From NCBI GenBank assembly GCA_003164155.1, contig PLSG01000394.1, positions 1 to 7,136 on the forward strand: a stretch of 7,136 nt of DNA. The letters are read 5' to 3'. The stretch's first letter is position 1. Each line of letters starts with the position of its first letter. Below are positions 1 through 7,136 of the stretch, piece after piece. The translations under genes and the position numbers were made by a program. The stretch comes from Parachlamydiaceae bacterium. GTDB lineage: Bacteria; Chlamydiota; Chlamydiia; Chlamydiales; Parachlamydiaceae. The notes beneath the pieces were generated by a model. That model was not told the origin of the DNA. It made no database searches and worked only from the letters and a program-made list of their open reading frames with translations.

Positions 1-932
1 GCCGAGCCAATCCACAGGGGATGCGCCTTATCGCGAGAATTTTTTAGCACTTCGCCTATGGCCCTAACCTCTATGGGATCACCTAATGAAGTGCCGGTGC
101 CATGCGCTTCCACGTAGTCAATATCCTTTGCGGTGAGATTGGCCTTAGCTAGCCCTGCGCGCAAAAGAGAGATTTGAGCTTCTCCGTTGGGGACGGTTAA
201 GCCCGAGCTCGTGCCATCCTGATTGATGACCGAACTTTTAATGACAGCTACAATGCGGTCGCCATCGCGTTGCGCATCAGTTAGGCGTTTGAGGATAATG
301 ATCCCGCATCCTTCTCCTCGTACGTAGCCATTTGCACGCGTATCAAATGTCTTGCAATGCCCATCGGCAGCTAACATTTTGGCTTTGCAAAAGTTAATCG
401 AAGTTTCTGGAGTTAAAATAAGGTTAACTCCTCCGGCCAGCGCTAGATGGCAATCTCCCGTATGCAGGCTTTGACAGGCTTGATTGATAGCTACTAAAGA
501 AGAAGAGCAGGCCGTGTCAAGTGCAAAGCAGGGGCCTTGCAGTCCAAGTAAATAGGATATTCTTCCAGCCAAGACGCTCGCGGCATTGCCCGTCTCAATG
601 TAGGCGTTAAATTCCGAACCACTTTTTTCTAGCATGTCATTGTAATTGTGTGTGCATACTCCCATGAACACGCCTGTAGAGGTTTTTTCAAGTTGCCTGG
701 GATTTATGCCGGCATTTTCCAGCGCTTCCCAGGCTATTTCCAAGGTAAGCCTTTGCTGCGGATCCATAAATTCAGCTTCGCGCGGGCTTATCCCAAAAAA
801 TGGGCTATCAAATCTGTCGATCGGGACATTCAAAAAACCCCCAAAGCGCGTGTACATTTTGCCTGGCGCTTCCGGATCGGGGTCGTAGTAGGCGTCAATA
901 TCCCACCTTTCCTTGGGAACTTCGCAGATCCC
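1..932. repeat. Direct repeat copy A (KS2), partner of 6205-7136
   Basis: Aligns to 6205-7136 at a constant offset of 6,204 bp with no net insertions or deletions. Both copies begin GCCGAGCCAATCCACAGGGG. Short stretches are identical (for example around 780-803 and 100-119), separated by more diverged patches. The repeat reflects the two KS domains of neighbouring modules. It continues to about 1028 on this side, while its partner runs on past the window edge. Confidence 0.95.
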
Positions 933-1028
933 ATCAAAGCCTTGGGAGAGCAAATCCCAGAAGGCTTGCGGATCGTTGGCTCCGCCTGGAAAACGGCAGC
1001 CCATGCCTATGATGGCAATGGGCGCATT
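1..1028 (-). other. Ketosynthase domain KS2 of the next module (C-terminus outside window)
   Basis: Start of the downstream module, residues about 2037-2378. It begins APIAIIGMGCRFPGGANDP and carries the nucleophile Cys in DTACSSSL (507-509) and the first catalytic His in EAHGTGTSLGDPIE (102-104). The window ends at PLWIGSA, just before the KTNIGH motif, so the second His is not visible. The ketosynthase looks active as far as it can be read. It is about 83% identical to KS1 over 310 residues by hand alignment, with no net gaps. Whether this module has an AT, and whether that AT is intact, lies beyond position 1. Confidence 0.95.
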
Positions 1029-4000
1029 TTGCTGGGTCTGCAATTGCCTGTGCTGTGCATGAGCCGCTTGCTGGCTAAGCGAGGGGGAGAGAGCATTTCC
1101 ACCGCTTTGCGCTTCAAGATCCTTGTCGGTGGGCAATAGGAGGGTGTCGAGATAGTGCGTCAAGGCGTGTAGCGTGGGATGGTCAAAAACCAACGTGGGG
1201 GGCAAGGCATAGGCTTCGCCCACATCTGCTTGCAATTGATTTTTAAACTCCACGGCCATCAGGGAATCCAGGCCGCTATCAAAAAATCCTTGGCGGGGGC
1301 TGAGCTCCTGGGCGGCCGAGAGCCCTAATATTTTGCGCATTAAATGCTCTAGGTGCTCCATCAAAATGATTTTTCGCTCGGCTGGATCACCACTTTGCAG
1401 CTTGTGCAGCAGAACAGAGTCTTGGGCATGCTTATGCCGCACAGAAGAGAACGCCTTGAGCCAAGGCAATTTTCTGTGCTGCCTTTGCAGCCATATTTTC
1501 CAATCGATTTTGATCAGCAGCAAGTGCCCGGATTGTTGTTTGAGCGCGAACTCCAGAGCTTTCAAGCCCTCGGAGGGGGTGAAGGGGGTAAATCCCCCTG
1601 CCATATGGCGATGGGTTAATTTCGCCGCCATGCCTACTTCTGCCCAAGGGCCCCAGCTAATTGCCAAAGCGGGTAAACCTCTTTCCCTCCGATAATAGGC
1701 GAGCGCATCCAGAAAAGCATTGGCCGCGGCATAGTTGACTTGTCCTGGCGATCCAATCACCGAAGCTACCGATGAGAAGAGCACAAAGAAATCCAGTGGT
1801 TGGCCTATGGAAGCCTGGTGGAGATTCCAGCTGCCTGCCACTTTAGCTTGAAAAACATGCTGGAAGTGCGCCCAATCCTGGGTGAGAAAGGTGCCATCTT
1901 CGATGATACCCGCGGCGTGTATAATCCCCTTGAGCTTTGGCCACAATAGCCCTTCCCCTTTCTGGCCAAATCTTTGCATCAAGGCGCTTACCGCGTCGGC
2001 ATCGGCGATGTCGAGGGCTACGCTCTCGACGGTTACCCCATGGGTTCTTAGCTTTTCCACGTGCTTTAAATGCGCATCTGCTGGGGCGCTTCTGCCGACG
2101 AGGACCAGGAATTTGACGCCTTGCAAGACTAGCCATTCAGCGCATTTTATGCCCAAGCCCCCCAGCCCGCCGGTGATGAGATAGCTGGCTTGGGGATCAA
2201 TGTTTAATCGCTTAGGAGGCGTGAGGACGACTTTGCCTATATTTTTGGCGCGCTTTAAATAGTCAAAAGCCTGGATGGCTGCGGTTAATGTAAAAGATGT
2301 GCAGGGGAGAGGTTTTAAGTTGCCCGCCGTAAATTGGGCTAGCACAGCGCTGAGCAAGGCTTGCACCTCTTCAGGGTTATGCGCGATCATGCGATCCAGT
2401 GCCAAAATGAAATAGGCTATGTCTGGTCTAGCTAGGCGCATTTGCTCTTTCGACCAAATATCTCGTTTGCCTATCTCCACAAAGCGCGCGTTTTTATGGC
2501 TGGCGCGCAAGGTGCTGTCGATGAAGCCTTCACCCGTCAGAGAGTTTAAGATGACATCCACGCCATGCCCTTGCGTGTCATTTAAAATCTGTTCGGCATA
2601 TTCCAGATTCCTGGAATTGTAAATATGGGTAACTCTTAAGCTCCGCAGATAGGCCTGCTTTTCGGGGGTGCTAGCGGTAGTGTAGATCTCTGCCCCAATG
2701 TGCTGCGCTATCTGGATAGCTGCCAAACCCACGCCTCCCGCTCCGGCATGAATGAGCACTTTTTCGCCGGGCTTAAGCTGCGCCAAGTTCCGGAGGGCAT
2801 AGTAGGCCGTGGCAAAAACCGTCGGCAGGGCGGCGGCTTCTTCAAAACTTAGCTCGGCTGGCTTGCGCACAACTGTGCGCGCATCGGCAACGGCGCGATT
2901 TGCCAAGCTGCCGGGCACAAAGCCGAAGACTTCGTCATTTATTTCCATAGACTCCACTTCGGAGCCTACGGCTGTAACCACGCCTGAGCATTCCATGCCC
3001 AAAGCCCCTGCTTCACCGGGGTAGAGCCCCAAGGCATTTAAGACGTCCCGGAAGTTTAGGCCTGCGGCTTTGATTTCGATGGCTATTTCATGCGGAGCTA
3101 GCGCTTTTGACATATCGAGGGGCTGCAAAACTAAGCTTTCCAAGGAGCCTTTGTTCTGGGTATCGAGTCGGTAGTATTCTTCATAGGGAATCTCTAAAAT
3201 GGTGTCTGCGCTTTTAATAGCGTGCGTGTGCAATAATCTCGGGACATAGCGTATGGCTTGCCGATAAGCCACCTGGTCATCATCATCCAGGCTGGTCAGT
3301 TCAGATAAAATCTGCTCTACCTCGATTTGCGGATCGGAGGCCACATCTAGGTCGATATGCCGGCAGATGAGCTCGGCATGCTCCAATTGCACTGTTTTGT
3401 AGAAACCATTAAAAGGAGACGAGGTCAGATCGGAGATAAAATGGGGAACGGGCTGCGCGCCTTTGGTGATATAGCCAAGCAGAGGCATTTTTATGGGGTG
3501 GAGGGCGACTAATGACTGGGTAAGATAAAGCGCCCCTTCGAGGCTTGTCTGCTGTGCCTGTAAAGGTAAGTCAAGTGAGGGTTCTTCAGAAGAAGCGGGT
3601 TTGCCGCAAAAGTACAGAATGCCTTTTAAGTTGCCTGACTGCAGATTTTCTTGAAGTATCCGCAACATATCAGCTTTGCATAGCGAACCCGTTTGTGCAG
3701 GTGCTATCACAGTGCTCTGCGTCCCAAGTTCAACTAGGCGTCTCGATAGATCGCGGCAGAGCTCACTTCCATCAGAAAAGAGCAACCAAGCCCCGACTAG
3801 CTGCTCTTGCGGATTTATTGACGGGCTGGAAATCTCATGCTGAGGAGTGGGCTGCCAATCGATCTGGTAGCTCCACTGCTGTATGATGTTCTCGCCCTTC
3901 AGCATATGCTGTAAATTGGACTGATTCGTTCTTCTAGCCCGATATCCTTGCACGCTTAGCAAGACCTCTCCGTTTTGCGAGAAAACTTCAAAATCTGCAC

Positions 4001-7000
4001 TTATCGCGTGTTCAGACCGGCTGGTTATTCTGGCATGCATTTTCACTGTGCTTTCCAGCGGGAAAAAAAAGGTCAGCCGATCGATGCCGACAGGCAGATA
4101 AACCTCATCTTGTGGAATGCTAAGCATTTTATTGACAGCTAAAGCTTGGAAACAGCCATCTAATAGGAGGGGATTGCACAAGCATCCCGTTTGGGTTTCA
4201 CTGTGCAATTCGGCGAGTATTTCATCGTCACCGAGCCAAAGGCGCTCAATAGATTGAAAATGCTTCCCGTAGTGCAAGCCCTGTAGAGCTAAACTATGGT
4301 ACAAATCGGAAACAGAGGCCTCAAGAGGACAAAGCTGCAGCAAATCGCCCCACTTTAGGACTTGCCTTACCGCTATTTCTGGAATGGTAATATGCGTCCT
4401 CACATGGCATGCCCAAGTTAGGGCGCCATTTTTTCCCTTTTCTTGGCTGAAAATGGAGAGCTCATATGCATCGCCATCCTCTGGATGGGCGATGAGTTCG
4501 ATCGGGGAAATGCGCTTTTCCGACAAAAGCAGGGGTTTTTGTATGCTGAGATTTTCTAGAGCCACCTGTTCGTTTTCAAACAGCTGACAGCTAGCCGCGA
4601 CGACCAGTTCGATAAAGCCTGCCCCAGGAAATAGGATAGAGCCAAAAATCTCGTGCTCTTTGAGATAGGGGAGTAGGTCCAAATCTAATTCGTTTTCAAA
4701 TATTTTATCTTCAGACGCCGTGAAAATAGGTGCTCCCAACAAAGGATGGGCGAGATGGCGCGGGCGCTGCGCAGATAAATGCTGAGTGGCCGCCTTGGCC
4801 CAGTAGCGCTCTCTTTGGAAGGGATAGGTGGGCAAAACCATTTTTTTGCGGCTATAAGGGTCATCAAAGCCATTCCAATCCACACTGATGCCTTGCAGAT
4901 ACAGTGCTGATAAACTCTCTAGCAAGGATTCCCAGTCGCCTTGGCTGGACTTAATGCTAGGCAGCCAGATGATATCGCCTTCTGGTAAACATTGCTTACC
5001 TATCCCAATCAAATCACATTCAGGGCCAATTTCTATAAAAAGCTTACAGCCTTGCGCACGCAATTCCTGCAGGCTTTGGTTTATATTCCCGGGGTTGAGT
5101 ATATGTTCTACTAAATAGTCAGCTGTGAAGACATTAGCACTGAGCAGTTTACCCGTAAAAGAGGAAATCATCCCCATTTGTGGGGCCTGGTAGGCCACGG
5201 ATTGGGCGACTTTTTGAAATTCGGCCTTTCTCTTTGCATCTACGGCACTGCCCTTAGGCACAGTCTGAATGAAGCTTACATGCGCAGCAATTAGCTTGCA
5301 CCCCTCTTCCAAAGTCAAGATGCCGGCAATCATTGCCGCCACATACTCTCCCTCACCTTGCCCCATCACGCAATCGGGAACAATCCCCCAGCTTTCCCAG
5401 AGCTTAGCCAGGGAATACTCAAAGGCTAAAAGCGCGGGCATCATGTAGTGTTGTCGATCCACGCTTTGCAGATCCTGCGCGCAATTGCATTCTTCCGCTT
5501 GGAATAAATGCGCTAAAAGCGATTGGCCTAATTGCTTGTCGAGTAGGCTTGCACATAGGTCGAGATGCTGCTTAAAAACCGGTTGCGTGTCATAAAGGAG
5601 TTTCCCCATGCCCGCATAATGCGAGCCTTGACCAGTAAATAGAAAAGCTATCTTTGGTGGTTTAGGTGGGGCGTGGCAGATCTCTAAAGGGGCATGCGCC
5701 AGTTTGGCTAGAAGCTCAGGCATCGTTTGGGCAGTCATAGCCACGCGCGTTTCAAAGTGGGCGCGGCCTGTATTTGTGGTAAATGCCGCGTCTGCCAAAT
5801 CAATGCCCTGATTGACTTGCAGATGCTTTTCAAAGCGAGCTATGGCCTCTTTAAGGGCTGCTTCATTTTTGGCCGAAAGGGTGATAATATGGCGCGGGCG
5901 TTCAATTTGAGAGGCATGCGCTGAAAGGGACTTTGTTAGCTCTCTAGGGGCTTCTTCCACAATGACATGCGCGTTTGTTCCGCTGAACCCAAAGGCGCTG
6001 ACGCCAGCTCTTCTGGGCAGATCCCCTGGCAGCCAAGGGGTTAATTCGCGCGGAATTTGAGCGGGAATGGTTTCCAATTCGATCAGCGGATTTAATTGCT
6101 GAAAGTGCATATGGGGGGGGATTGCCGCATGCTGTAGGGCCAATACCACCTTGATGATTCCGGCCATCCCGGCAGCGGCCTCTAAATGCCCAATATTGGT
6201 CTTGGCCGAGCCAATCCACAGGGGATGCTGCTTATCGCGAGATTTTTTTAGCACTTCGCCCAGCGCTCGAATTTCTATCGGATCGCCCAATGAAGTGCCC
6301 GTGCCATGCGCTTCCACGTAGTCGATGTCTGCTGCTTCCAGCTGTGCCTTATCCAGAGCTGTTCGCAAAAGGGAAATTTGTGCTTCGCCATTGGGGACGG
6401 TTAAGCCGGCGCTTGCGCCATCTTGATTGACGGCTGAACCTTTAATGGTAGCTAAAATGCGATCGCCATCGCGTTGTGCTTCAGAAAGACGTTTTAGGAC
6501 GATGATTCCGCACCCTTCGCCTCTGACATAGCCGTCGGCCCTTGCATCAAAGGTTTTGCATAGCCCATCAGCTGCCAGCATGCTGGCTTTGCAGAAGTTA
6601 ATCGACACTTCAGGGGCCAAAATGAGATTGACTCCTCCCGCCAGCGCTAAATTGCAATCTCCTGCATGCAGGCTTAGACAGGCTTGATTGATGGCCACTA
6701 AAGAAGAAGAGCAGGCGGTATCTAAGGCCAGGCAGGGGCCTTGAAGCCCCAGCACAAAGGATAAGCGCCCAGCTATGACACTATAGGCATTGCCTGTCTC
6801 CACGTAGGCATTAAAAGCGGAACTGCTTTGTTCCAGCACATCGTTATAATCGTGCGAGGATACGCCGATAAACACGCCTGTGGGCGATTTTTCCAGTTTC
6901 TGGGGATTTATCCCTGCTAGCTCCAAGGCTTCCCAGGCCACTTCTAACAAGAGCCTTTGCTGCGGATCCATGAATTCCACTTCGCGCGGGCTTATCCCAA

Positions 7001-7136
7001 AAAATGGGGTATCAAATCGGTCTATGGGGATATTTAAAAAGCCGCCAAAGCGCGTGTACATTTTGCCGGGGGCTTCTGGATCGGGGTCATAGTAGGCGTC
7101 AATATCCCACCTTTCTTTGGGAACTTCGCAGATGCC
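1..7136 (-). CDS. Modular type I polyketide synthase, partial at both ends (KS-AT*-DH-psiKR-ER-KR-ACP-KS)
   Basis: This is a giant multifunctional enzyme that extends and reduces an acyl chain held on its carrier protein. One minus-strand frame is open across the entire window: 2,378 whole codons (3-7136) plus two bases of the next, with neither start nor stop inside. Conserved domain signatures follow one another in the standard order of a fully reducing module, and the ACP is followed directly by a second KS. The polypeptide is therefore multimodular, at least two modules long. Frame continuity was checked at each catalytic codon and through the variable 3200-3950 stretch. If all domains worked, one extension cycle would add a two-carbon unit and leave a saturated methylene. 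The AT is degenerate (see its entry), so loading in trans or loss of extension is inferred. No substrate or product can be named. The gene is certain; the compound is unknown. Confidence 0.97.
1029..1136 (-). other. ACP-KS intermodular linker, Gln-rich
   Basis: About 36 residues joining the ACP of this module to the KS of the next within one polypeptide. The sequence is low in hydrophobics and rich in Gln, Ala, Ser and His (SQQAAHAQHRQLQTQQNA next to KS2), which suits a flexible tether. There is no stop codon and no docking-domain break, so transfer of the chain to KS2 is within the same protein chain. Confidence 0.75.
1137..1361 (-). other. Acyl carrier protein domain (ACP)
   Basis: Carries the growing chain on a phosphopantetheine arm. 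It covers residues about 1926-2000 (75 aa), from MEHLEHLMRKILGLS to LTHYLDTLLL. The attachment serine is Ser1958 (1263-1265) in GFFDSGLDSLMAVEFKNQL, a standard GLDSL motif, followed by PPTLVFDHPTLHAL at helix III. There is a single ACP, without tandem copies. It follows the KR after a linker of about 90 residues (1362-1628). All residues needed for phosphopantetheinylation are present. Confidence 0.95.
1362..1628 (-). other. KR C-terminal extension and KR-ACP linker
   Basis: Residues about 1837-1925, from AKLTHRHMAGGFTPFTPSEG to the ACP. The first part (FTPSEGLKALEFALKQQSG) is the usual helix that closes the KR. It is followed by LLLIKIDWKIWLQRQ, typical of this PKS group, and then a basic, helical stretch before the carrier domain. 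There is no separate domain signature here, and no second carrier or thioesterase. Confidence 0.7.
1629..2195 (-). other. Ketoreductase catalytic domain (KR), B-type signature, apparently active
   Basis: Short-chain dehydrogenase that reduces the beta-keto group with NADPH. It covers residues about 1648-1836. The nucleotide-binding motif is TGGLGGLG (Gly-rich part at residues 1656-1662). The catalytic set is complete: Lys1765 (1842-1844), Ser1789 (1770-1772) in FSSVAS, Tyr1802 (1731-1733) and Asn1806 in NYAAAN. The Lys-Ser and Ser-Tyr spacings of 24 and 13 match those of the first KR of the erythromycin synthase. The LDD position reads IED, and the diagnostic third Asp (residue 1747, 1896-1898) is kept. 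That predicts B-type stereochemistry (D-hydroxyl), the type normally paired with a following DH. The domain ends at SWGPWAEVGMA. Confidence 0.93.
2217..3149 (-). other. Enoylreductase domain (ER), apparently active
   Basis: NADPH-dependent reduction of the enoyl-ACP to the saturated chain; member of the medium-chain reductase superfamily. It covers residues about 1330-1640 (311 aa, normal length). It starts at GSLESLVLQPLD, has the substrate-side signature GLNFRDVLNALGLYPGE, and carries the NADPH motif HAGAGGVG (residues 1463-1470, His codon 2748-2750), continuing LAAIQIAQHIGAE. Later NSLTGEGFIDSTL, GRFVEIGKRDIW-like (RFVEIGKRDIW) and GKVVLTPP complete the fold. Tyr1372 (3021-3023) is in the YPG position that, in branched-chain modules, has been linked to 2S methyl outcome; it matters only if an alpha-branched extender is used. 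Confidence 0.93.
3222..3896 (-). other. Structural ketoreductase subdomain (psi-KR)
   Basis: A truncated Rossmann-like half that carries no catalysis but pairs with and stabilises the catalytic KR; in modules containing an ER it lies between DH and ER, as here. It covers residues about 1081-1305. Recognisable elements are YQIDWQP at the start, LVGAWLLFSDGSELCRDLSR (first strand and helix), GILYFCG, LLGYITKGAQPV, and FYKTVQLEHAELICRHIDLD near the end, which is the counterpart of the usual ALEHPE-L-CRLIDLD. No NADPH glycine motif and no SAM-binding motif are visible, so this is neither an active reductase nor a methyltransferase. Confidence 0.8.
3933..4748 (-). other. Dehydratase domain (DH), apparently active
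   Basis: Removes water from the beta-hydroxyacyl-ACP made by the KR to give the trans-enoyl chain. It covers residues about 797-1068 (272 aa, normal length, double hot-dog fold). It opens with HPLLGAPIF. The catalytic His828 (4653-4655) sits in HEIFGSILFP, which matches HxxxGxxxxP. The catalytic Asp993 (4158-4160) sits in NPLLLDGCFQAL, matching the DxxxQ motif of the second hot-dog. The intervening GLHYGKHFQSI corresponds to the common YGPxF motif with Pro replaced by Lys, a minor departure. Both catalytic residues are present, so activity is likely. Confidence 0.92.
4749..4955 (-). other. Post-AT linker
   Basis: About 69 residues that wrap back from the AT onto the KS in cis-AT synthases. 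The segment contains DWESLLESLSALYLQGISVDW and ends with the family hallmark VLPTYPFQRERYW, written in the complement around 4803-4838. It is intact in spite of the damage to the AT just before it. That fits a domain-level loss of AT catalysis in a module whose KS-AT architecture is otherwise preserved. Confidence 0.8.
4956..5651 (-). other. Degenerate, probably inactive acyltransferase (AT) remnant with internal deletion
   Basis: A normal AT selects malonyl- or methylmalonyl-CoA and transfers it to the ACP. This domain (residues about 496-727, some 232 aa against roughly 300 usual) keeps the start IAFLFTGQGSHYAGMG and the end KLFIEIGPECDL...GKQCLPEG. The catalytic parts are lost. GHSxGE reads GQGEGE, with Gly594 (5355-5357, GGT) in place of the nucleophilic Ser and Gln593 in place of His. 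The Arg 25 residues later (Arg117 of E. coli FabD) is His619. The usual TQPAL upstream is MMPAL. From Gly594 to the TGKLL strand there are 67 residues instead of about 135: the small ferredoxin-like subdomain and its HAFH/YASH motif are gone, joined in frame near 5238-5252. Extender specificity cannot be predicted because that motif is absent. It may survive as a scaffold or docking surface (inference). Confidence 0.9.
5652..5954 (-). other. KS-AT linker
   Basis: About 100 residues between the KS end and the AT start, with the typical sequence style of this region: PRHIITLSAKNEAALKEAI near the beginning, followed by a helix and a strand (TNTGRAHFETRVAM). In cis-AT PKSs this alpha/beta piece packs between KS and AT and sets their relative position. 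Its normal length here shows that the adjoining AT was inherited as a cis-AT module and was not added late. No catalytic residues are expected. Confidence 0.75.
5955..7136 (-). other. Ketosynthase domain KS1 (N-terminus outside window), apparently active
   Basis: This domain performs the decarboxylative Claisen condensation between the incoming acyl chain and the extender on the ACP. It spans residues 1 to about 394. The window opens at GICEVPKERWD, so roughly the first 30 residues (the IAIIGMGCRFPG-type start) are missing. The nucleophile lies in DTACSSSL, with Cys142 at 6711-6713. The two catalytic histidines are His277 in EAHGTGTSLGDPIE (6306-6308) and His317 in KTNIGHLEAAAGMAG (6186-6188). 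The Cys/His/His triad is complete, so this is neither a KSQ nor a KS0. The domain ends at GFSGTNAHVIVEEAP. KS2 at the other end of the window is a close duplicate. Function is assigned from the family; activity is inferred from intact residues. Confidence 0.97.
6205..7136. repeat. Direct repeat copy B (KS1), partner of 1-932
   Basis: Second copy of the KS repeat, same orientation, 6,204 bp (exactly 2,068 codons) from copy A. Since the offset is a whole number of codons, recombination between the copies would delete or add one complete module in frame. Differences between copies fall mostly at variable KS surface positions; the active-site segments are nearly unchanged. Confidence 0.95.

Noticed and set aside
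1029..1136. Gene boundary or docking domains between ACP and KS2
   Set aside because: The frame continues without a stop, and the linker is a short Gln-rich tether leading directly into IAIIGMGCRFPGG.
646..1139. Plus-strand open frames of 80 and 163 codons over the KS2 region, with a similar plus-strand frame at 6880-7092
   Set aside because: They are antisense shadows of the KS coding frame. The two resemble each other (same C-terminal residues) only because they lie opposite the duplicated KS sequence.
3222..3932. C-methyltransferase domain between DH and ER
   Set aside because: The stretch is only about 235 residues, has no SAM-binding glycine motif, and matches the structural KR subdomain (LEHAELICRHIDLD region).
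5220..5280. Frameshift or pseudogene break in the AT region
   Set aside because: The deletion keeps the frame, and no stop codon appears. Codon positions before (5358-5360) and after (4746-4748, 4158-4160) are in the same phase, so the gene is not broken.
1333..5924. Other plus-strand open frames of 65-120 codons (for example 1333-1695, 1882-2184, 3545-3886, 4384-4587, 5727-5924)
   Set aside because: All lie opposite conserved PKS domains whose minus-strand frame is continuous. Their translations show no domain signature, and none has supporting upstream signals.
1432..6219. Short minus-strand frames at 1432-1647, 1843-2136, 4685-4885 and 5944-6219
   Set aside because: They are in frames other than the PKS frame and overlap the KR, DH/AT-linker and KS domains; their sequences do not resemble proteins.
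1..7136. tRNA/rRNA genes, CRISPR arrays, insertion sequences, promoters or terminators
   Set aside because: The window is coding throughout. No spaced short repeats, terminal inverted repeats with a transposase, or RNA gene signatures were seen.

Overview
The whole window lies inside one protein-coding gene on the minus strand, a bacterial modular type I polyketide synthase (PKS). One reading frame stays open from the right edge to the left edge (2,378 complete codons, 3-7136, no stop), so both the start and the stop codon lie outside. I checked the frame codon by codon at the active sites and across the poorly conserved middle, and found no frameshift. Residue numbers below are window numbers: residue 1 is the codon 7134-7136, and numbers rise toward position 1. 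There is no intergenic DNA, RNA gene, promoter or terminator to report.

Read in the direction of translation (7136 to 1), the layout is: ketosynthase KS1 (N-terminus cut by the window edge, Cys142/His277/His317 present); KS-AT linker; an acyltransferase (AT) remnant; post-AT linker ending in the usual PTYPFQRERYW-type sequence; dehydratase (DH); structural half of the ketoreductase (psi-KR); enoylreductase (ER); catalytic ketoreductase (KR); acyl carrier protein (ACP); a short Gln-rich linker; and the N-terminal three quarters of the next ketosynthase, KS2. This is one complete, fully reducing module (KS-AT-DH-psiKR-ER-KR-ACP) plus the beginning of the next. With DH, ER and KR all keeping their key residues, the module should reduce the beta-keto group to a methylene.

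The notable point is the AT. It keeps the AT fold ends (GQGSH near the start, the EIGP and GKQCLPEG region near the end), but every part of the catalytic apparatus I can locate is lost. The GHSxGE nucleophile motif reads GQGEGE (Ser to Gly, His to Gln). The Arg that binds the extender carboxylate is His. About 68 residues, covering the small subdomain and its catalytic His motif, are missing in frame. The module therefore looks like a cis-AT module whose AT has died, and which would need loading by an AT acting in trans, or would not extend the chain.

KS1 and KS2 are close duplicates: 1-932 aligns without net indels to 6205-7136 at an offset of 6,204 bp (2,068 codons), about 83% identical in protein by hand count. 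Neighbouring modules of this synthase probably arose by duplication or are homogenised by gene conversion.

The organism cannot be fixed from this window. Base composition is intermediate (near half G+C by eye), unlike the very GC-rich actinomycete PKSs. The domain sequences resemble the cyanobacterial/myxobacterial style of cis-AT PKS, but such genes are widely transferred.
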